A stretch of 64,000 bases of DNA, from contig CAYYIV010000008.1 of assembly GCA_964472095.1 (NCBI GenBank), positions 84,585 to 148,584 on the forward strand, written 5' to 3'. Below are positions 8,060 to 16,556 of this stretch, one piece after another (the first letter of the stretch is position 1; each line of letters starts with the position of its first letter). This DNA is from Pelagibius sp964472095. GTDB lineage: Bacteria > Pseudomonadota > Alphaproteobacteria > Kiloniellales > Kiloniellaceae. The notes beneath the pieces were generated by a model. That model had not been told where the DNA came from. It searched no databases and saw only the letters and a list, made by a program, of their open reading frames with translations. The translations under genes were made by a program, and so were the position numbers.

Positions 8060-8806
8060 TCAGCGGCGCAGGATCATGACATCGCGGCGGACCTCGTAGG
8101 AATCCAGGCGACGCAGGAAGGTCATACCGAGGAGGGATTCCGACATCGGCGCCTCGTTCACCGAGGCTGCGAGGCCGTCGTAGGCGATGGGGCCGATGGC
8201 GAAGCTGTCGAGACGTACCGGTGCGCCGCGGCCGATACCGTTGGCGGTATAGTACTGGCGGGTGAAGCTGAGGCGGTCCGGGTCGTAGCCGATTCGCCGG
8301 GCGTCGGCCGGGCTCAGCACGATGTCGCTGGCCCCGGTGTCGATGAGGAAATCGACCGGCCGGCCGTTCACGGTGGCGGTCACGGAGAAATGGCCGTTGG
8401 CCCCGACACGGATCTCCACCACGCCCTCGCCCACCTCGACGGCCTGGGAGGGCATCAGCTCCCCGGCAAGCCGGTTGCCGAGGCCCGAGAAATCGTGCCG
8501 GAAGGCATAGCCGAGCAGCAGCACAGCGCCGATAGCGGCCCAGATCGCCAGGTTGCGCAAAGTCTCCCCCATGCGCACACGGCGCAGGAAGAGCAGGCCG
8601 CTGGAGCAGACTACCAGGATGGCGCCCAGCTTCACCAGCTGCGCCCAGTCGGACTGGTCCAGCTGGCGCTGCGGAAAGGCCGAGGCAAGCAGCCAGACGA
8701 GAGCGCCGATGCCAAGGGCGGCCGCCAGCCAGAGCCAGGGGCCGCCGCCGCTTGGCGGCTCGCGGTCATGCTCGGTCTTGTTCCAGGGATTCCTCTCGGG
8801 CGTCAT
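8060..8806 (-). CDS. Membrane-anchored retropepsin-like aspartic protease (clan AA, TIGR02281 type)
   Basis: The protein is 248 aa with membrane helices at about 24-42, 57-75 and 85-100, then a retropepsin-like domain. The catalytic motif FLIDTGAS lies near residue 150, followed by the YYTANG flap-like segment and LLGMTFLRRLDSYEV near the end, which is typical of this bacterial family. One Asp per chain implies a dimer. The catalytic domain probably faces the periplasm. The natural substrate is unknown. It stands alone between the antiporter and the GntR regulator. Confidence 0.85.
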   Translation of the reverse strand: MTPERNPWNKTEHDREPPSGGGPWLWLAAALGIGALVWLLASAFPQRQLDQSDWAQLVKLGAILVVCSSGLLFLRRVRMGETLRNLAIWAAIGAVLLLGYAFRHDFSGLGNRLAGELMPSQAVEVGEGVVEIRVGANGHFSVTATVNGRPVDFLIDTGASDIVLSPADARRIGYDPDRLSFTRQYYTANGIGRGAPVRLDSFAIGPIAYDGLAASVNEAPMSESLLGMTFLRRLDSYEVRRDVMILRR

Positions 8807-8929
8807 GCTCTCAGGCTCATGCTGGGCGACGGGCGGCTTCGTCCGCGCGGCCGCCGGAAGACGGCTTCCTACCGCTATATAGTGAAGATTGGATTTGCAT
8901 CCAAGGTTGAAGGCCCGCCGGGATCCGCC

Positions 8930-9667
8930 TCAGGGCCCGAAGACTTCCGCCAGCGTGAGGTCGCGGTGCGGCCGCTCGACGAGGTCGAGGCCGGAGTGGA
9001 GATCGACGATGTGGCTCTTCATGATCTCGGCGGCCGCCAGGCCGTCATGCGCCATCATGGCGGCCAGCAGGGCATGGTGGGAATGGCTCTCGCAGGCGGT
9101 ATCCGGGCGCTTCCAGTAGAGCGCGATGATAAGCGACGATCGAGAGATCAGCTGGCGGATGATGGCGCCGAACACCTGCTGGTCGGCAATGTCCGAGACG
9201 GCGATGTGAAACAGGCCGGAGAGCGAGAGCGACTTGCCCATCTCGCCGGCCGCGAGCGCTACGTGCTCGGCATCTATGTGGGCCTTCAGGTTCTCCAGCT
9301 GCAGCTCGTTCACCGCGAGCGCCGCGGTGCGGGCCACCCACGGCTCGATCAGAGCGCGCGCCTCGAAGACCTCGTGGGCCTCGCGGATGGTCGGGCGGGA
9401 GACGAAGGCCCCGCGGTTGCGCTCGATGGTAGCGAGGCCGGAATGGGCGAGCGCGTGAAGTGCTGCACGCACGACGGTGCGGCTGGCGCCGAAGATCTCG
9501 CCGACCTCATCCTCTGAGAGCTTCATGCCGGGGCGCAGCCGATGTTCCAGAATGGCTTTCTGCAACTCCAGGCAGATGGCCAGCGCCCGACCGGGCGGCA
9601 GCGAAAAGCCGCTGTCTGCGCCCTCCAGCGTTCCGCGCCCGGTCTCTGCCGCAGCCGCCGATGTCAT
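8930..9667 (-). CDS. GntR-family transcriptional regulator, FCD (FadR/VanR) subfamily
   Basis: The protein is 245 aa. A winged helix-turn-helix lies at about residues 30-95 (LSEDEVGEIFGASRTVVRAALHAL...GLATIERNRGAFV). An FCD effector domain of seven or so helices occupies about 100-235, with the metal-binding Asp/His pattern (HIAVSDIA; HHALLAAMMAHD). The gene is divergent from the ABC transporter operon starting at 9917 with a 249-bp gap holding a VanR-like palindrome. It therefore most likely represses that operon and itself, with the transported compound or a metabolite as inducer. Confidence 0.9.
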   Translation of the reverse strand: MTSAAAAETGRGTLEGADSGFSLPPGRALAICLELQKAILEHRLRPGMKLSEDEVGEIFGASRTVVRAALHALAHSGLATIERNRGAFVSRPTIREAHEVFEARALIEPWVARTAALAVNELQLENLKAHIDAEHVALAAGEMGKSLSLSGLFHIAVSDIADQQVFGAIIRQLISRSSLIIALYWKRPDTACESHSHHALLAAMMAHDGLAAAEIMKSHIVDLHSGLDLVERPHRDLTLAEVFGP

Positions 9668-9731
9668 GTTTCAACCTTCCCGAATGGCTTGCACGACCGA
9701 TAGCCCGTTTGCGCAAATCAGGCAAATTAAA

Positions 9732-9743
9732 ATCGTATACAAT
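9732..9743. promoter_or_regulatory. Candidate FCD-regulator operator
   Basis: ATCGTATACAAT differs by one base from ATTGTATACAAT, the palindrome used by several FCD-family GntR regulators. A second half-similar CGTATAT box lies about 20 bp to the right. Both fall between the divergent regulator and transporter genes. The assignment is inferred from sequence similarity only. Confidence 0.45.
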
Positions 9744-9916
9744 TTTTAGGCAGTTCGTATATCATTCTGCCCAAATCACGGGCAGTCCGGTATCGCCTTC
9801 ACACGGCTGGTAAAATTAAGCAGGCGAATCAATCTCTTGGGCTGCCACCTCAACTGGCACAGCAGTTGCGATAGCTCATCAAAGGGCGCCGGCCGGCGCC
9901 CGAACGGGGGCAGGCG

Positions 9917-10915
9917 ATGAGTACACAGATCAGCTTGGAGCTGGTTTCACTGACCAAGCGCTACGGCGATATCCTCGCCGTCGACTCCATCAACCACCGT
10001 TTCGCGGCGGGCAGCTATTCCTGCCTTCTCGGCCCCTCGGGCTGCGGCAAGTCCTCCACGCTCCGGATGATCGCCGGGCACGAGGCGGTCTCCTCCGGTG
10101 ACGTCCTGCTCGGCAGCGCCAACATCACCGACCTGCCGCCGGCCAAGCGCGGCACCGCGATGATGTTCCAAAGCTACGCCCTCTTCCCGCACCTCTCCTC
10201 GGCGGAGAACGTGGCCTTCAGCCTGAAGATGCGCGGCGTCGCCAAGGCTGAGCGCCTGTCCCGGGCTATGGAGCTGTTGGAACTGGTCGACATGGCGTCC
10301 TATGCCGAGCGCCTGCCGGCGCAACTCTCCGGCGGCCAGCAGCAGCGCGTCGCTCTCGCGCGCGCGCTCATCACCAGTCCTTCGGCCCTGCTGCTCGACG
10401 AGCCGCTCTCGGCGCTCGATCCCTTCCTCAGGCTGCGCATGCGCCTGGAGCTGAAACGCCTGCAGCGTGAGTTGGGCATCGCCTTTCTCCACGTCACCCA
10501 CTCGCAGGACGAAGCACTGGCGCTGGCCGACGGCATCATCGTGATGAACGGCGGGCGCATCGAGCAGGCCGGCAGCCCGCAGGAGGTTTTCAACGCGCCG
10601 AAAACCGAGTTCGTCGCCCGCTTCATCGGCGGCCACAACGTGCTGAAGGGTGAGCGCGGTACCATCGCCGTGCGTGCCGACCGCATCGCCGTCACCCGCA
10701 GCGCCGGCGACCCCGCGCCTGGCACGCCCCTCAGTGCCGTCGTGCGCGACGTCGAGTATCTCGGCACCACGGTCAACCTGGCCCTCAATGCGGGCCGCGC
10801 CGGCGACATCATCGCGACGCTGCCCGACAGCAGCTTCTTCAAACAGCCCATCGAGATCGGCGAGACCGTCTTCCTAAGCTGGAACGCGGCCGATGCTCAC
10901 CCCCTTGCGGCATGA
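9917..10915 (+). CDS. ABC transporter ATP-binding protein (Pot/Fut type)
   Basis: The protein is 332 aa. The ATPase domain (about 1-240) has Walker A GPSGCGKSS, Q-loop FQSYALFPHL, signature LSGGQQQR and Walker B ALLLDEPLSALD, then the H-loop HVTHSQDE. A TOBE-like C-terminal domain follows (VRADRIAV...). It is the energising subunit of the importer encoded by the next three genes: binding protein and two permeases, all plus strand with short gaps. Similarity is to the spermidine/putrescine and iron families. The racemase at the operon end suggests an amino acid, hydantoin or allantoin-like substrate instead. Confidence 0.92.
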   Translation: MSTQISLELVSLTKRYGDILAVDSINHRFAAGSYSCLLGPSGCGKSSTLRMIAGHEAVSSGDVLLGSANITDLPPAKRGTAMMFQSYALFPHLSSAENVAFSLKMRGVAKAERLSRAMELLELVDMASYAERLPAQLSGGQQQRVALARALITSPSALLLDEPLSALDPFLRLRMRLELKRLQRELGIAFLHVTHSQDEALALADGIIVMNGGRIEQAGSPQEVFNAPKTEFVARFIGGHNVLKGERGTIAVRADRIAVTRSAGDPAPGTPLSAVVRDVEYLGTTVNLALNAGRAGDIIATLPDSSFFKQPIEIGETVFLSWNAADAHPLAA

Positions 10916-10980
10916 CCGCAATCACCCTTGGCAGGCAAGCCATTGGACAACACCTCGGCAAAAAACTGGGAGCAGGGAAT

Positions 10981-12270
10981 ATGACGACAGGGAAAGCTAA
11001 GACTTACAATCGACGCAGCGTCCTCAAGGGCGCCGCCGCCACCGCCGGCCTCGCCTTCGGGTCGGGCGCCGTCACCGGATTCCCGACCATCTGGGCGCAG
11101 AACATCAAGGACGTGACGCTGCGCCAGTTCGGCACCGGCGTGTCGAACCTCAATGAGGTTGCCACGAAGGTGAAGGAGGATCTCGGCTTCACGCTGGAGA
11201 TGACGGCGCTGGATTCCGACAGCGTCACCCAACGCGCGGCGACCCAGCCCAATTCCTTCGACATCGCCGACATCGAATACTGGATCTGCAAGAAGGTCTG
11301 GCCGTCCGGCAATCTGCAGGCCATGGACGTCGCCAAGATCAAGAACTACGACAAGATCGTCGGCATCTTCAAGAGCGGTAAGCTGACGCCGGAATCGACG
11401 ATCGCCCAGGGTACCGCGCCGCACAGCGTCGGCTTCGTCGAGGGCATGGACGGCACCACCTTCGCCAAGGAAGAGACCGGCTGGATGACCCTCATCCCGA
11501 CGATCTACAATGCCGACACCCTGGGTATCCGCCCGGACCTGATCGGCCGGCCGATCGAGAGCTGGACCGAGCTGCTGAACCCTGAGTTCAAGGGCAAGGC
11601 CTCGATTCTCGACATCTCCTCCATCGGCATCATGGACGCCGCGATGGTCTGCGAGGCCATGGGCGAGGTCAGCTACGGCGACAAGGGCAACATGACCCGG
11701 GAGGAGATCGACAAGACCATGGCGATCTTCACCGAAGCGAAGAAGGCCGGCCAGTTCCGTGCCTTCTGGAAGTCCTTCGACGAGAGCGTGAATCTCATGG
11801 CCTCCGGCGAGGTGGTGATCCAGTCGATGTGGTCACCTGCCATCACCGCCGTGCGCTCCAAGGGCATCCCCTGCGTCTATCAACCGCTAAAGGAGGGCTA
11901 CCGCTCCTGGGGCGGCGGCATTGGCCTGTCGAAGAACCTCAAGGGTCTGGAGTTGGAGGCCGCCTACGAGTACATCAACTGGTACCTCTCCGGCTGGGTC
12001 GGCGGCTTCCTCATGCGCCAGGGCTACTACTCCGCCGTGCCGGAGACCTCCAAGGACTTCATGAGCGCCGACGAGTGGGGCTTCTGGTTCGAGGGCAAGC
12101 CGGCGGCGGGCGATATCGTGAACCCGCAGGGCCAGGTTATGGAGAAAGCCGGCGCCGTGCGCGACGGCGGCTCCTTCTACGACCGCATGGGCAGCGTCGC
12201 CTGCTGGAATGCGGTGATGGACGAGAACCAGCACATGGTCCGCAAGTGGAACGAGTTCATCGCGGCCTGA
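10981..12270 (+). CDS. ABC transporter substrate-binding protein, Tat-exported (PotD-like)
   Basis: The protein is 429 aa from ATG 10981 with GGGAGCAGGGAAT just upstream. A twin-arginine signal (YNRRSVLKGAAATAGLAFGSG) shows export of a folded protein to the periplasm. The mature part is a two-lobe extracellular solute-binding protein with PotD-like spacing (EETGWMTLIPTIYNADTLG..., WSPAITAVRSKG, WGGGIGLSKN). It delivers ligand to the permeases encoded downstream. The ligand cannot be read from sequence. The operon context (GntR regulator, Asp/Glu racemase) favours a small nitrogen compound. Confidence 0.9.
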   Translation: MTTGKAKTYNRRSVLKGAAATAGLAFGSGAVTGFPTIWAQNIKDVTLRQFGTGVSNLNEVATKVKEDLGFTLEMTALDSDSVTQRAATQPNSFDIADIEYWICKKVWPSGNLQAMDVAKIKNYDKIVGIFKSGKLTPESTIAQGTAPHSVGFVEGMDGTTFAKEETGWMTLIPTIYNADTLGIRPDLIGRPIESWTELLNPEFKGKASILDISSIGIMDAAMVCEAMGEVSYGDKGNMTREEIDKTMAIFTEAKKAGQFRAFWKSFDESVNLMASGEVVIQSMWSPAITAVRSKGIPCVYQPLKEGYRSWGGGIGLSKNLKGLELEAAYEYINWYLSGWVGGFLMRQGYYSAVPETSKDFMSADEWGFWFEGKPAAGDIVNPQGQVMEKAGAVRDGGSFYDRMGSVACWNAVMDENQHMVRKWNEFIAA

Positions 12271-12338
12271 GGCAAAACGGGAGCAGCCCGCCCGGTGTCG
12301 CGGCATCGGGTGGGCGTCTCTCAACAGCGCTCACCGCC

Positions 12339-13208
12339 ATGCCCCTGAAAAGCCTCATCGGCGCCGCCGAGCGCACTTCCTGGCTGCTGGTCAGCCCGCT
12401 GGTGGCGATCCTCGCTTTCTTCCTTGTGTTGCCGATCCTCACCATCGTGGCGGTCAGCTTTTGGAACTACAACGAGTTCACCTTCTTCCCCGACTTCGTG
12501 CTCGACAACTATGCCTACCTGCTGACCTCGAAGGTCACGCTGGCGACCTACCTGAAGACCCTGAAGTTCATGGTGCTGACCTGGATCTTCTGCACCGTCA
12601 TCGGCTTCACGGTCGCCTATTTCCTGGCCTTCCACGTACGCACGCTCGGCATGCAGGTCGCGCTCTTCCTGGTCTGCACCATCCCGTTCTGGACCTCCAA
12701 CATCATCCGCATGATCTCGTGGATCCCCTTCCTCGGGCGCAACGGACTGGCCAACTCCGCGCTGATCGACCTGGGGATCATCGACCGGCCGCTGGACTGG
12801 CTGCTGTTCTCCGACTTCGCAGTGGTCCTGGCCTTCGTGCACCTCTACGCGCTGTTCATGGTGGTGCCGGTCTTCAACACCATGATGCGCATCGACCGCT
12901 CGCTGATCGAGGCCGCGCGCGACGCCGGGGCAAACGGCCTGCAGGTGCTCATCAACGTGATCATCCCCTTGAGCAAGCCGGGCATCATGATCGGCTCCAT
13001 CTTCATCGTGACCCTGGTGATGGGCGACTTCATCACGGTGCGCTTCATGTCCGGCGGTCAGAGCGCTTCAGTCGGCCGGGTGATCTCCAACGAAATCGCC
13101 CTGCTGCAGTATCCCGCCGCCGCTGCCAGCGCCGTGGTGCTGCTCTGCACCGTGCTGCTGATGATCGCCGTCATGCTGCGCTTCGTCGACGTGCGCAAGG
13201 AGCTTTAG
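12339..13208 (+). CDS. ABC transporter permease (PotB-like)
   Basis: The protein is 289 aa, six predicted membrane helices, with the EAA coupling motif EAARDAGANGLQVLINVIIPLSKPG near residue 190. ATG 12339 is chosen because the membrane segment starts soon after it (TSWLLVSPLVAILAFFLV). The ribosome-binding site is weak and about 70 bp separate it from the binding-protein gene. It forms the inner-membrane channel with the next permease. Confidence 0.9.
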   Translation: MPLKSLIGAAERTSWLLVSPLVAILAFFLVLPILTIVAVSFWNYNEFTFFPDFVLDNYAYLLTSKVTLATYLKTLKFMVLTWIFCTVIGFTVAYFLAFHVRTLGMQVALFLVCTIPFWTSNIIRMISWIPFLGRNGLANSALIDLGIIDRPLDWLLFSDFAVVLAFVHLYALFMVVPVFNTMMRIDRSLIEAARDAGANGLQVLINVIIPLSKPGIMIGSIFIVTLVMGDFITVRFMSGGQSASVGRVISNEIALLQYPAAAASAVVLLCTVLLMIAVMLRFVDVRKEL

Positions 13209-13210
13209 CC

Positions 13211-14050
13211 ATGGAACCGCGTTCGCGTTCCTTCTACGCCCTGGCCGCCTTCTTCGCGCTCTTCGTGCTGTTCCTCTACGGGCCGATCATCACCATCGGA
13301 ATCCTGTCGTTCCAAGGCCCTCAGGGTGGTCTCACCTTTCCGATGAACGGTGTCTCGCTTCACTGGTTCCGCGACCTCTTCGAGAAACAGGCAGTCGGCG
13401 ACATCTGGGGATCCTTCCGCCGCTCGCTGGCGCTTGGCCTCATGGTCATGGCGGTGACCGTGGTACTCTCGGTCATGGGCGGCCTTGCCTTCCGCCGCCG
13501 TTTCCTTGGCGCCGGCGCATTGTTCTATCTGATCATCGCCAGCCTCATCATCCCCTCGATCCTGGTCTCCCTCGGTGTCGGCCTGATCTTCAACATCCTG
13601 GACTGGAACGTGCACTGGGCGACCTCCGGCTTCGGCGCACAGCTGACCTGGACCCTGCCCTTTGGCCTGCTCATCATGTTCGCGGTGTTCAATCGCTTCA
13701 ACAAAGCCTATGAAGAGGCGGCACGCGACCTCGGCGCCAGCGCCTGGCAGACCGTGCGCTTCGTGGTGCTGCCGATCATCGGCCCCAGCCTCATCGGCGT
13801 CGCCCTCTTCGGCTTCACCCTGTCCTACGACGAGTTCGCCCGCAGCCTGCTCACCTCCGGTTCCTACAACACCCTGCCGCTGGAGATCTTCGGCATGACG
13901 ACCAACGTCACCTCGCCGGTCCTCTACGCCCTCGGCACCCTGACGACACTGTTCTCCTTCCTCATCATCGCCAGCTTCATTGCCCTGGCTCTGGTGCTGC
14001 GCCGGCGCCGGGCGAAACTCGGCACCGATGCCGGCAAGGGCATGGTCTAG
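13211..14050 (+). CDS. ABC transporter permease (PotC-like)
   Basis: The protein is 279 aa, six membrane helices, with the EAA motif EEAARDLGASAWQTVRFVVLPIIGPS. It starts 2 bp after the stop of the previous permease, indicating translational coupling. The LSYDEFARSLLTSG stretch after the EAA loop is typical of Pot/spermidine-type second permeases. It completes the importer 9917-14050. Confidence 0.92.
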   Translation: MEPRSRSFYALAAFFALFVLFLYGPIITIGILSFQGPQGGLTFPMNGVSLHWFRDLFEKQAVGDIWGSFRRSLALGLMVMAVTVVLSVMGGLAFRRRFLGAGALFYLIIASLIIPSILVSLGVGLIFNILDWNVHWATSGFGAQLTWTLPFGLLIMFAVFNRFNKAYEEAARDLGASAWQTVRFVVLPIIGPSLIGVALFGFTLSYDEFARSLLTSGSYNTLPLEIFGMTTNVTSPVLYALGTLTTLFSFLIIASFIALALVLRRRRAKLGTDAGKGMV

Positions 14051-14062
14051 GCCGCCCTCCTC

Positions 14063-14764
14063 ATGCAGATCCTCGTCATCAATCCCAATTCCACGGCCAG
14101 CATGACGGCGGCGATCGCCGAGGCGGCGCGCCGTGCCGCAGCGCCGGGCACCACCATCGCCGCGCTGAACCCGTCGCACGGCCCGGCGGCCATCCAGGGC
14201 GCGGAAGACGGCGCCGCCGCGCTGCCCGGCCTCTTTGCCCTCTTCGAGCGCGAGGTCATGCAGGCCCACAGCTGCGACGCAGTGGTCATCGCCTGCTTCG
14301 ACGATACCGGCCTTGCGGCCCTGAAGGCGCGTTCGCCGGTGCCGGTGCTGGGCATCGGCGAGGCCGGTTTCCTCGCTGCCATGCTGGTGGCCCGGCGTTT
14401 CTCGGTGGTCACCACGCTGCCCGTCTCCCTGCCGGTGATCGAGACCAACCTCGCCGCCTACGGCTGGGCCGGGCGCTGCGTCCGCGTGCGTGCCTCCGGC
14501 GTCCCGGTGCTTGATCTGGAGGGAGGCAGGCGTAGTGTGGTCGAGGCCGTCGCGGCGGAGATCGGGAAGGCCGTCGCGGAGGACGGCTGCGGCGCCGTGG
14601 TGCTGGGCTGTGCGGGGATGGCGGATCTCGCCGAGGACATGACGGAGCGTTTCGGCCTCCCGGTGATCGACGGGGTGGCAGCGGCCGTGACCTTCTGCGA
14701 GGCGCTTAACCGCGCCGGCATCGACAACAGCCCGCGCCGGCCGCTCGCCGCCGCCCTGCCATGA
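14063..14764 (+). CDS. Asp/Glu/hydantoin racemase family protein (possible allantoin or hydantoin racemase)
   Basis: The protein is 233 aa, begins QILVINPNST, a hallmark of the hydantoin/allantoin racemase branch, and has the two catalytic cysteines in VIACFDD (about residue 77) and VLGCAGM (about 183). It would invert the stereocentre of a 5-substituted hydantoin or of allantoin by a two-base mechanism in the cytoplasm. It lies 12 bp after the permease and overlaps the next gene by ATGA, so it belongs to the transporter operon and probably acts on the imported compound. The purine-degradation genes elsewhere in the window make allantoin attractive, but the fold also covers hydantoins and maleate isomerases. 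Confidence 0.82.
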   Translation: MQILVINPNSTASMTAAIAEAARRAAAPGTTIAALNPSHGPAAIQGAEDGAAALPGLFALFEREVMQAHSCDAVVIACFDDTGLAALKARSPVPVLGIGEAGFLAAMLVARRFSVVTTLPVSLPVIETNLAAYGWAGRCVRVRASGVPVLDLEGGRRSVVEAVAAEIGKAVAEDGCGAVVLGCAGMADLAEDMTERFGLPVIDGVAAAVTFCEALNRAGIDNSPRRPLAAALP

Positions 14765-15630
14765 CCAAGTCCGAAAGCGCGCTGGAGATCCGCCAGGCCA
14801 GTGCGGCGGACTTCAGGACCGCCCTGGACTGGGCCGCCGCCGAGGGCTGGAACCCGGGCGTCGACGACCTCGCAGTCTTCCACGCAACTGACCCGCAGGG
14901 GTTCTACCTCGGCTGGATCGATGACCGCCCAGCCTCTTCAATCTCCGTGGTGCGCTACGGCCAGGATTTCGGCTTTCTCGGCTTCTACATCGTGCACCCG
15001 GACCACCGCGGCAGCGGCGCCGGCATCGCCACCTGGAACCACGGCATGGCCTACCTGGCGAGCTGCGCCACCGTCGGCCTCGATGGCGTGGTGGCGCAGC
15101 AGGGCAACTACCGCAAGAGCGGCTTCGTCCTCGCCGGCCGCAACCTCCGCCACAGCGGCGTGCCGGCGCTGGATGAGCTGACACCTCGCGCGGCGATCAG
15201 ACCGGTGACAGCCGCCGACCTGCCCGCCCTCCTCGCCTACGACCAGCAGTTCTTCGCCGGCCCGCGCGAGGCCTTCAGCGCCGCCTGGGCGCTGCCCGGC
15301 GGCGACGCCACGCGCCGGGCGCTGCTGGCGGTCGCGGACGGCGAGATTGCCGGCTACGGCGTCATCCGGAAATGCTGCAGCGGCCACAAGGTCGGCCCCC
15401 TCTTCGCCGAGGACGCGGCGACGGCGGAGGCCCTCTTCGTCGACCTTTGCAGGACGGCGCCGGGCGAAGAGGTGTCACTCGACACACCGCAGGACAACGC
15501 AGCCGCTCTACAGCTGGCCGCGCGCTTCGGCCTCGCGCCGGCCTTCGAGACCGCGCGCATGTACCGTGGCCCGGCGCCGGAGCTGCCCATCCAGCGGACC
15601 TTCGGCATCACCACCTTCGAACTGGGCTGA
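14761..15630 (+). CDS. Double-GNAT acetyltransferase (YitH/HolE-like)
   Basis: The protein is 289 aa and overlaps the racemase stop by 4 bp (ATGA). The first half is a GNAT fold (LGFYIVHPDHRGSGAGIATWNHGM is motif A; GLDGVVAQQGNYRKSGF follows). The second half has the C-terminal GNAT-like domain of the YitH/HolE group (VGPLFAEDAATAEALFVDLC... EVSLDTPQDN). The reaction is probably N-acetylation of a small amine. As the last gene of the transporter/racemase operon it may process the imported substrate. The function is inferred from family only. Confidence 0.8.
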   Translation: MTKSESALEIRQASAADFRTALDWAAAEGWNPGVDDLAVFHATDPQGFYLGWIDDRPASSISVVRYGQDFGFLGFYIVHPDHRGSGAGIATWNHGMAYLASCATVGLDGVVAQQGNYRKSGFVLAGRNLRHSGVPALDELTPRAAIRPVTAADLPALLAYDQQFFAGPREAFSAAWALPGGDATRRALLAVADGEIAGYGVIRKCCSGHKVGPLFAEDAATAEALFVDLCRTAPGEEVSLDTPQDNAAALQLAARFGLAPAFETARMYRGPAPELPIQRTFGITTFELG

Positions 15631-15762
15631 TTTCCGCAGGGTATGCCACTTCCCGGCATCGCCTCCCGCCGCCCTCTGCTTGACGGCGGTGGTGCGGCAT
15701 CAGGGGTGCGGGCATCGCGACCTCTCGCTATGATCGGCACCCGACTTCTGCAGGACCCCTTC

Positions 15763-16176
15763 ATGCTCGATCATGTTTCCATCACCGTCAGCGACATCGC
15801 CCGCGCCGCGCCCTTCTGGGACGCGGTGATGGCCGCACTCGGCGTCGCCTGCGTGGTGCGCAGCAAAGACCAGCTGGGCTACGGCACCCGCAACGGGCCG
15901 GACGACGACGCCTACAGCTACATCTCGGTATTCCGGAGCCGTGGGCCCGACCTGGTGGCAGACAACCGCCACTGGTGCTTCCGCGCGCCGAGCCGCCAGG
16001 CCGTCGAGGCCTTCCACGCGGCGGGGCTGGCCGCAGGCGGGATCTGCGACGGACCGCCCGGCCTGCGCGCCGACTACCACCCCGGCTACTACGCCGCCTT
16101 CCTGCTTGACCCCGACGGCAACCGCGTCGAGGCGGTCTGCCATCGCGAGGCTCAACCGGCTGCGGTCACGCGCTGA
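15763..16176 (+). CDS. VOC-superfamily (glyoxalase/bleomycin-resistance fold) protein
   Basis: The protein is 137 aa from ATG 15763 with AGGA 8 nt upstream. It has the paired beta-alpha-beta-beta-beta layout: MLDHVSITVSDIARAAPFW at the start and YYAAFLLDPDGNRVEAVCH at the end, holding likely metal ligands (His near 4, His near 111, Glu near 126). The family includes glyoxalase I, dioxygenases and resistance proteins; this small single-domain type is usually unassigned. It is a single gene. Confidence 0.85.
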   Translation: MLDHVSITVSDIARAAPFWDAVMAALGVACVVRSKDQLGYGTRNGPDDDAYSYISVFRSRGPDLVADNRHWCFRAPSRQAVEAFHAAGLAAGGICDGPPGLRADYHPGYYAAFLLDPDGNRVEAVCHREAQPAAVTR

Positions 16177-16188
16177 TCCCCCTCACCC

Positions 16189-16256
16189 AGCTGCGCCTAA
16201 ACTCGCTACGCTCGCTAAGGCTGCGCATCCCTCTCCCGCACGGGGGAGAGGGATAA
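16189..16256. repeat. Intergenic palindromic repeat / hairpin
   Basis: Between convergent genes lies a stretch with CTCGCTACGCTCGCTAAGG and a strong 9-bp hairpin, CCCTCTCCC-GCACGG-GGGAGAGGG (16229-16252). It resembles dispersed REP-like sequences of alphaproteobacteria. It may also act as a terminator or mRNA-stability element. Confidence 0.5.
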
Positions 16257-16261
16257 GAAGG

Positions 16262-16453
16262 TTAGTCGCGCTGCTCCTCGCGGTGCCAGAACGGCACGCC
16301 GTCGCGGCGGCGACCGCGGCCGCCGCGGCGTGTCGGCTCGCCGCCGGCGCCGGCACAGGCGGCAACCACAAGGGCGAGCAGGGAACTGCCGGCGAGGGCG
16401 ATGGCGGCGCGGCGGCCCAGGGAACTGTCGGGCGGGCTGTCAGAGGGTGTCAT
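16262..16453 (-). CDS. Small predicted lipoprotein
   Basis: The protein is 63 aa. After a short charged N-terminus come a hydrophobic stretch and a lipobox (LLALVVAAC; C near residue 33), so the mature lipidated part is only about 30 residues, very rich in Arg and Gly. It lies about 100 bp downstream of guaD on the same strand. No family is recognised. Very short arginine-rich lipoproteins are common in this bacterial group and rarely studied. Confidence 0.5.
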   Translation of the reverse strand: MTPSDSPPDSSLGRRAAIALAGSSLLALVVAACAGAGGEPTRRGGRGRRRDGVPFWHREEQRD

Positions 16454-16556
16454 TGGCTGCGTCTCGCTGAAGATCTAAGGGGGAAGCGGCAGCCCCGGAA
16501 AAGGGGGAGCGGTCTGCCGTACGCTGTTCCTTCAGCTAGGCACGGTAATTCGCCGG

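Noticed and set aside
7100..9517. 805-codon plus-strand frame crossing antiporter, protease and regulator genes
   Set aside because: It lies antisense to three clear genes, and its Arg/His/Gln/Asp-rich composition is typical of antisense frames in high-G+C DNA.
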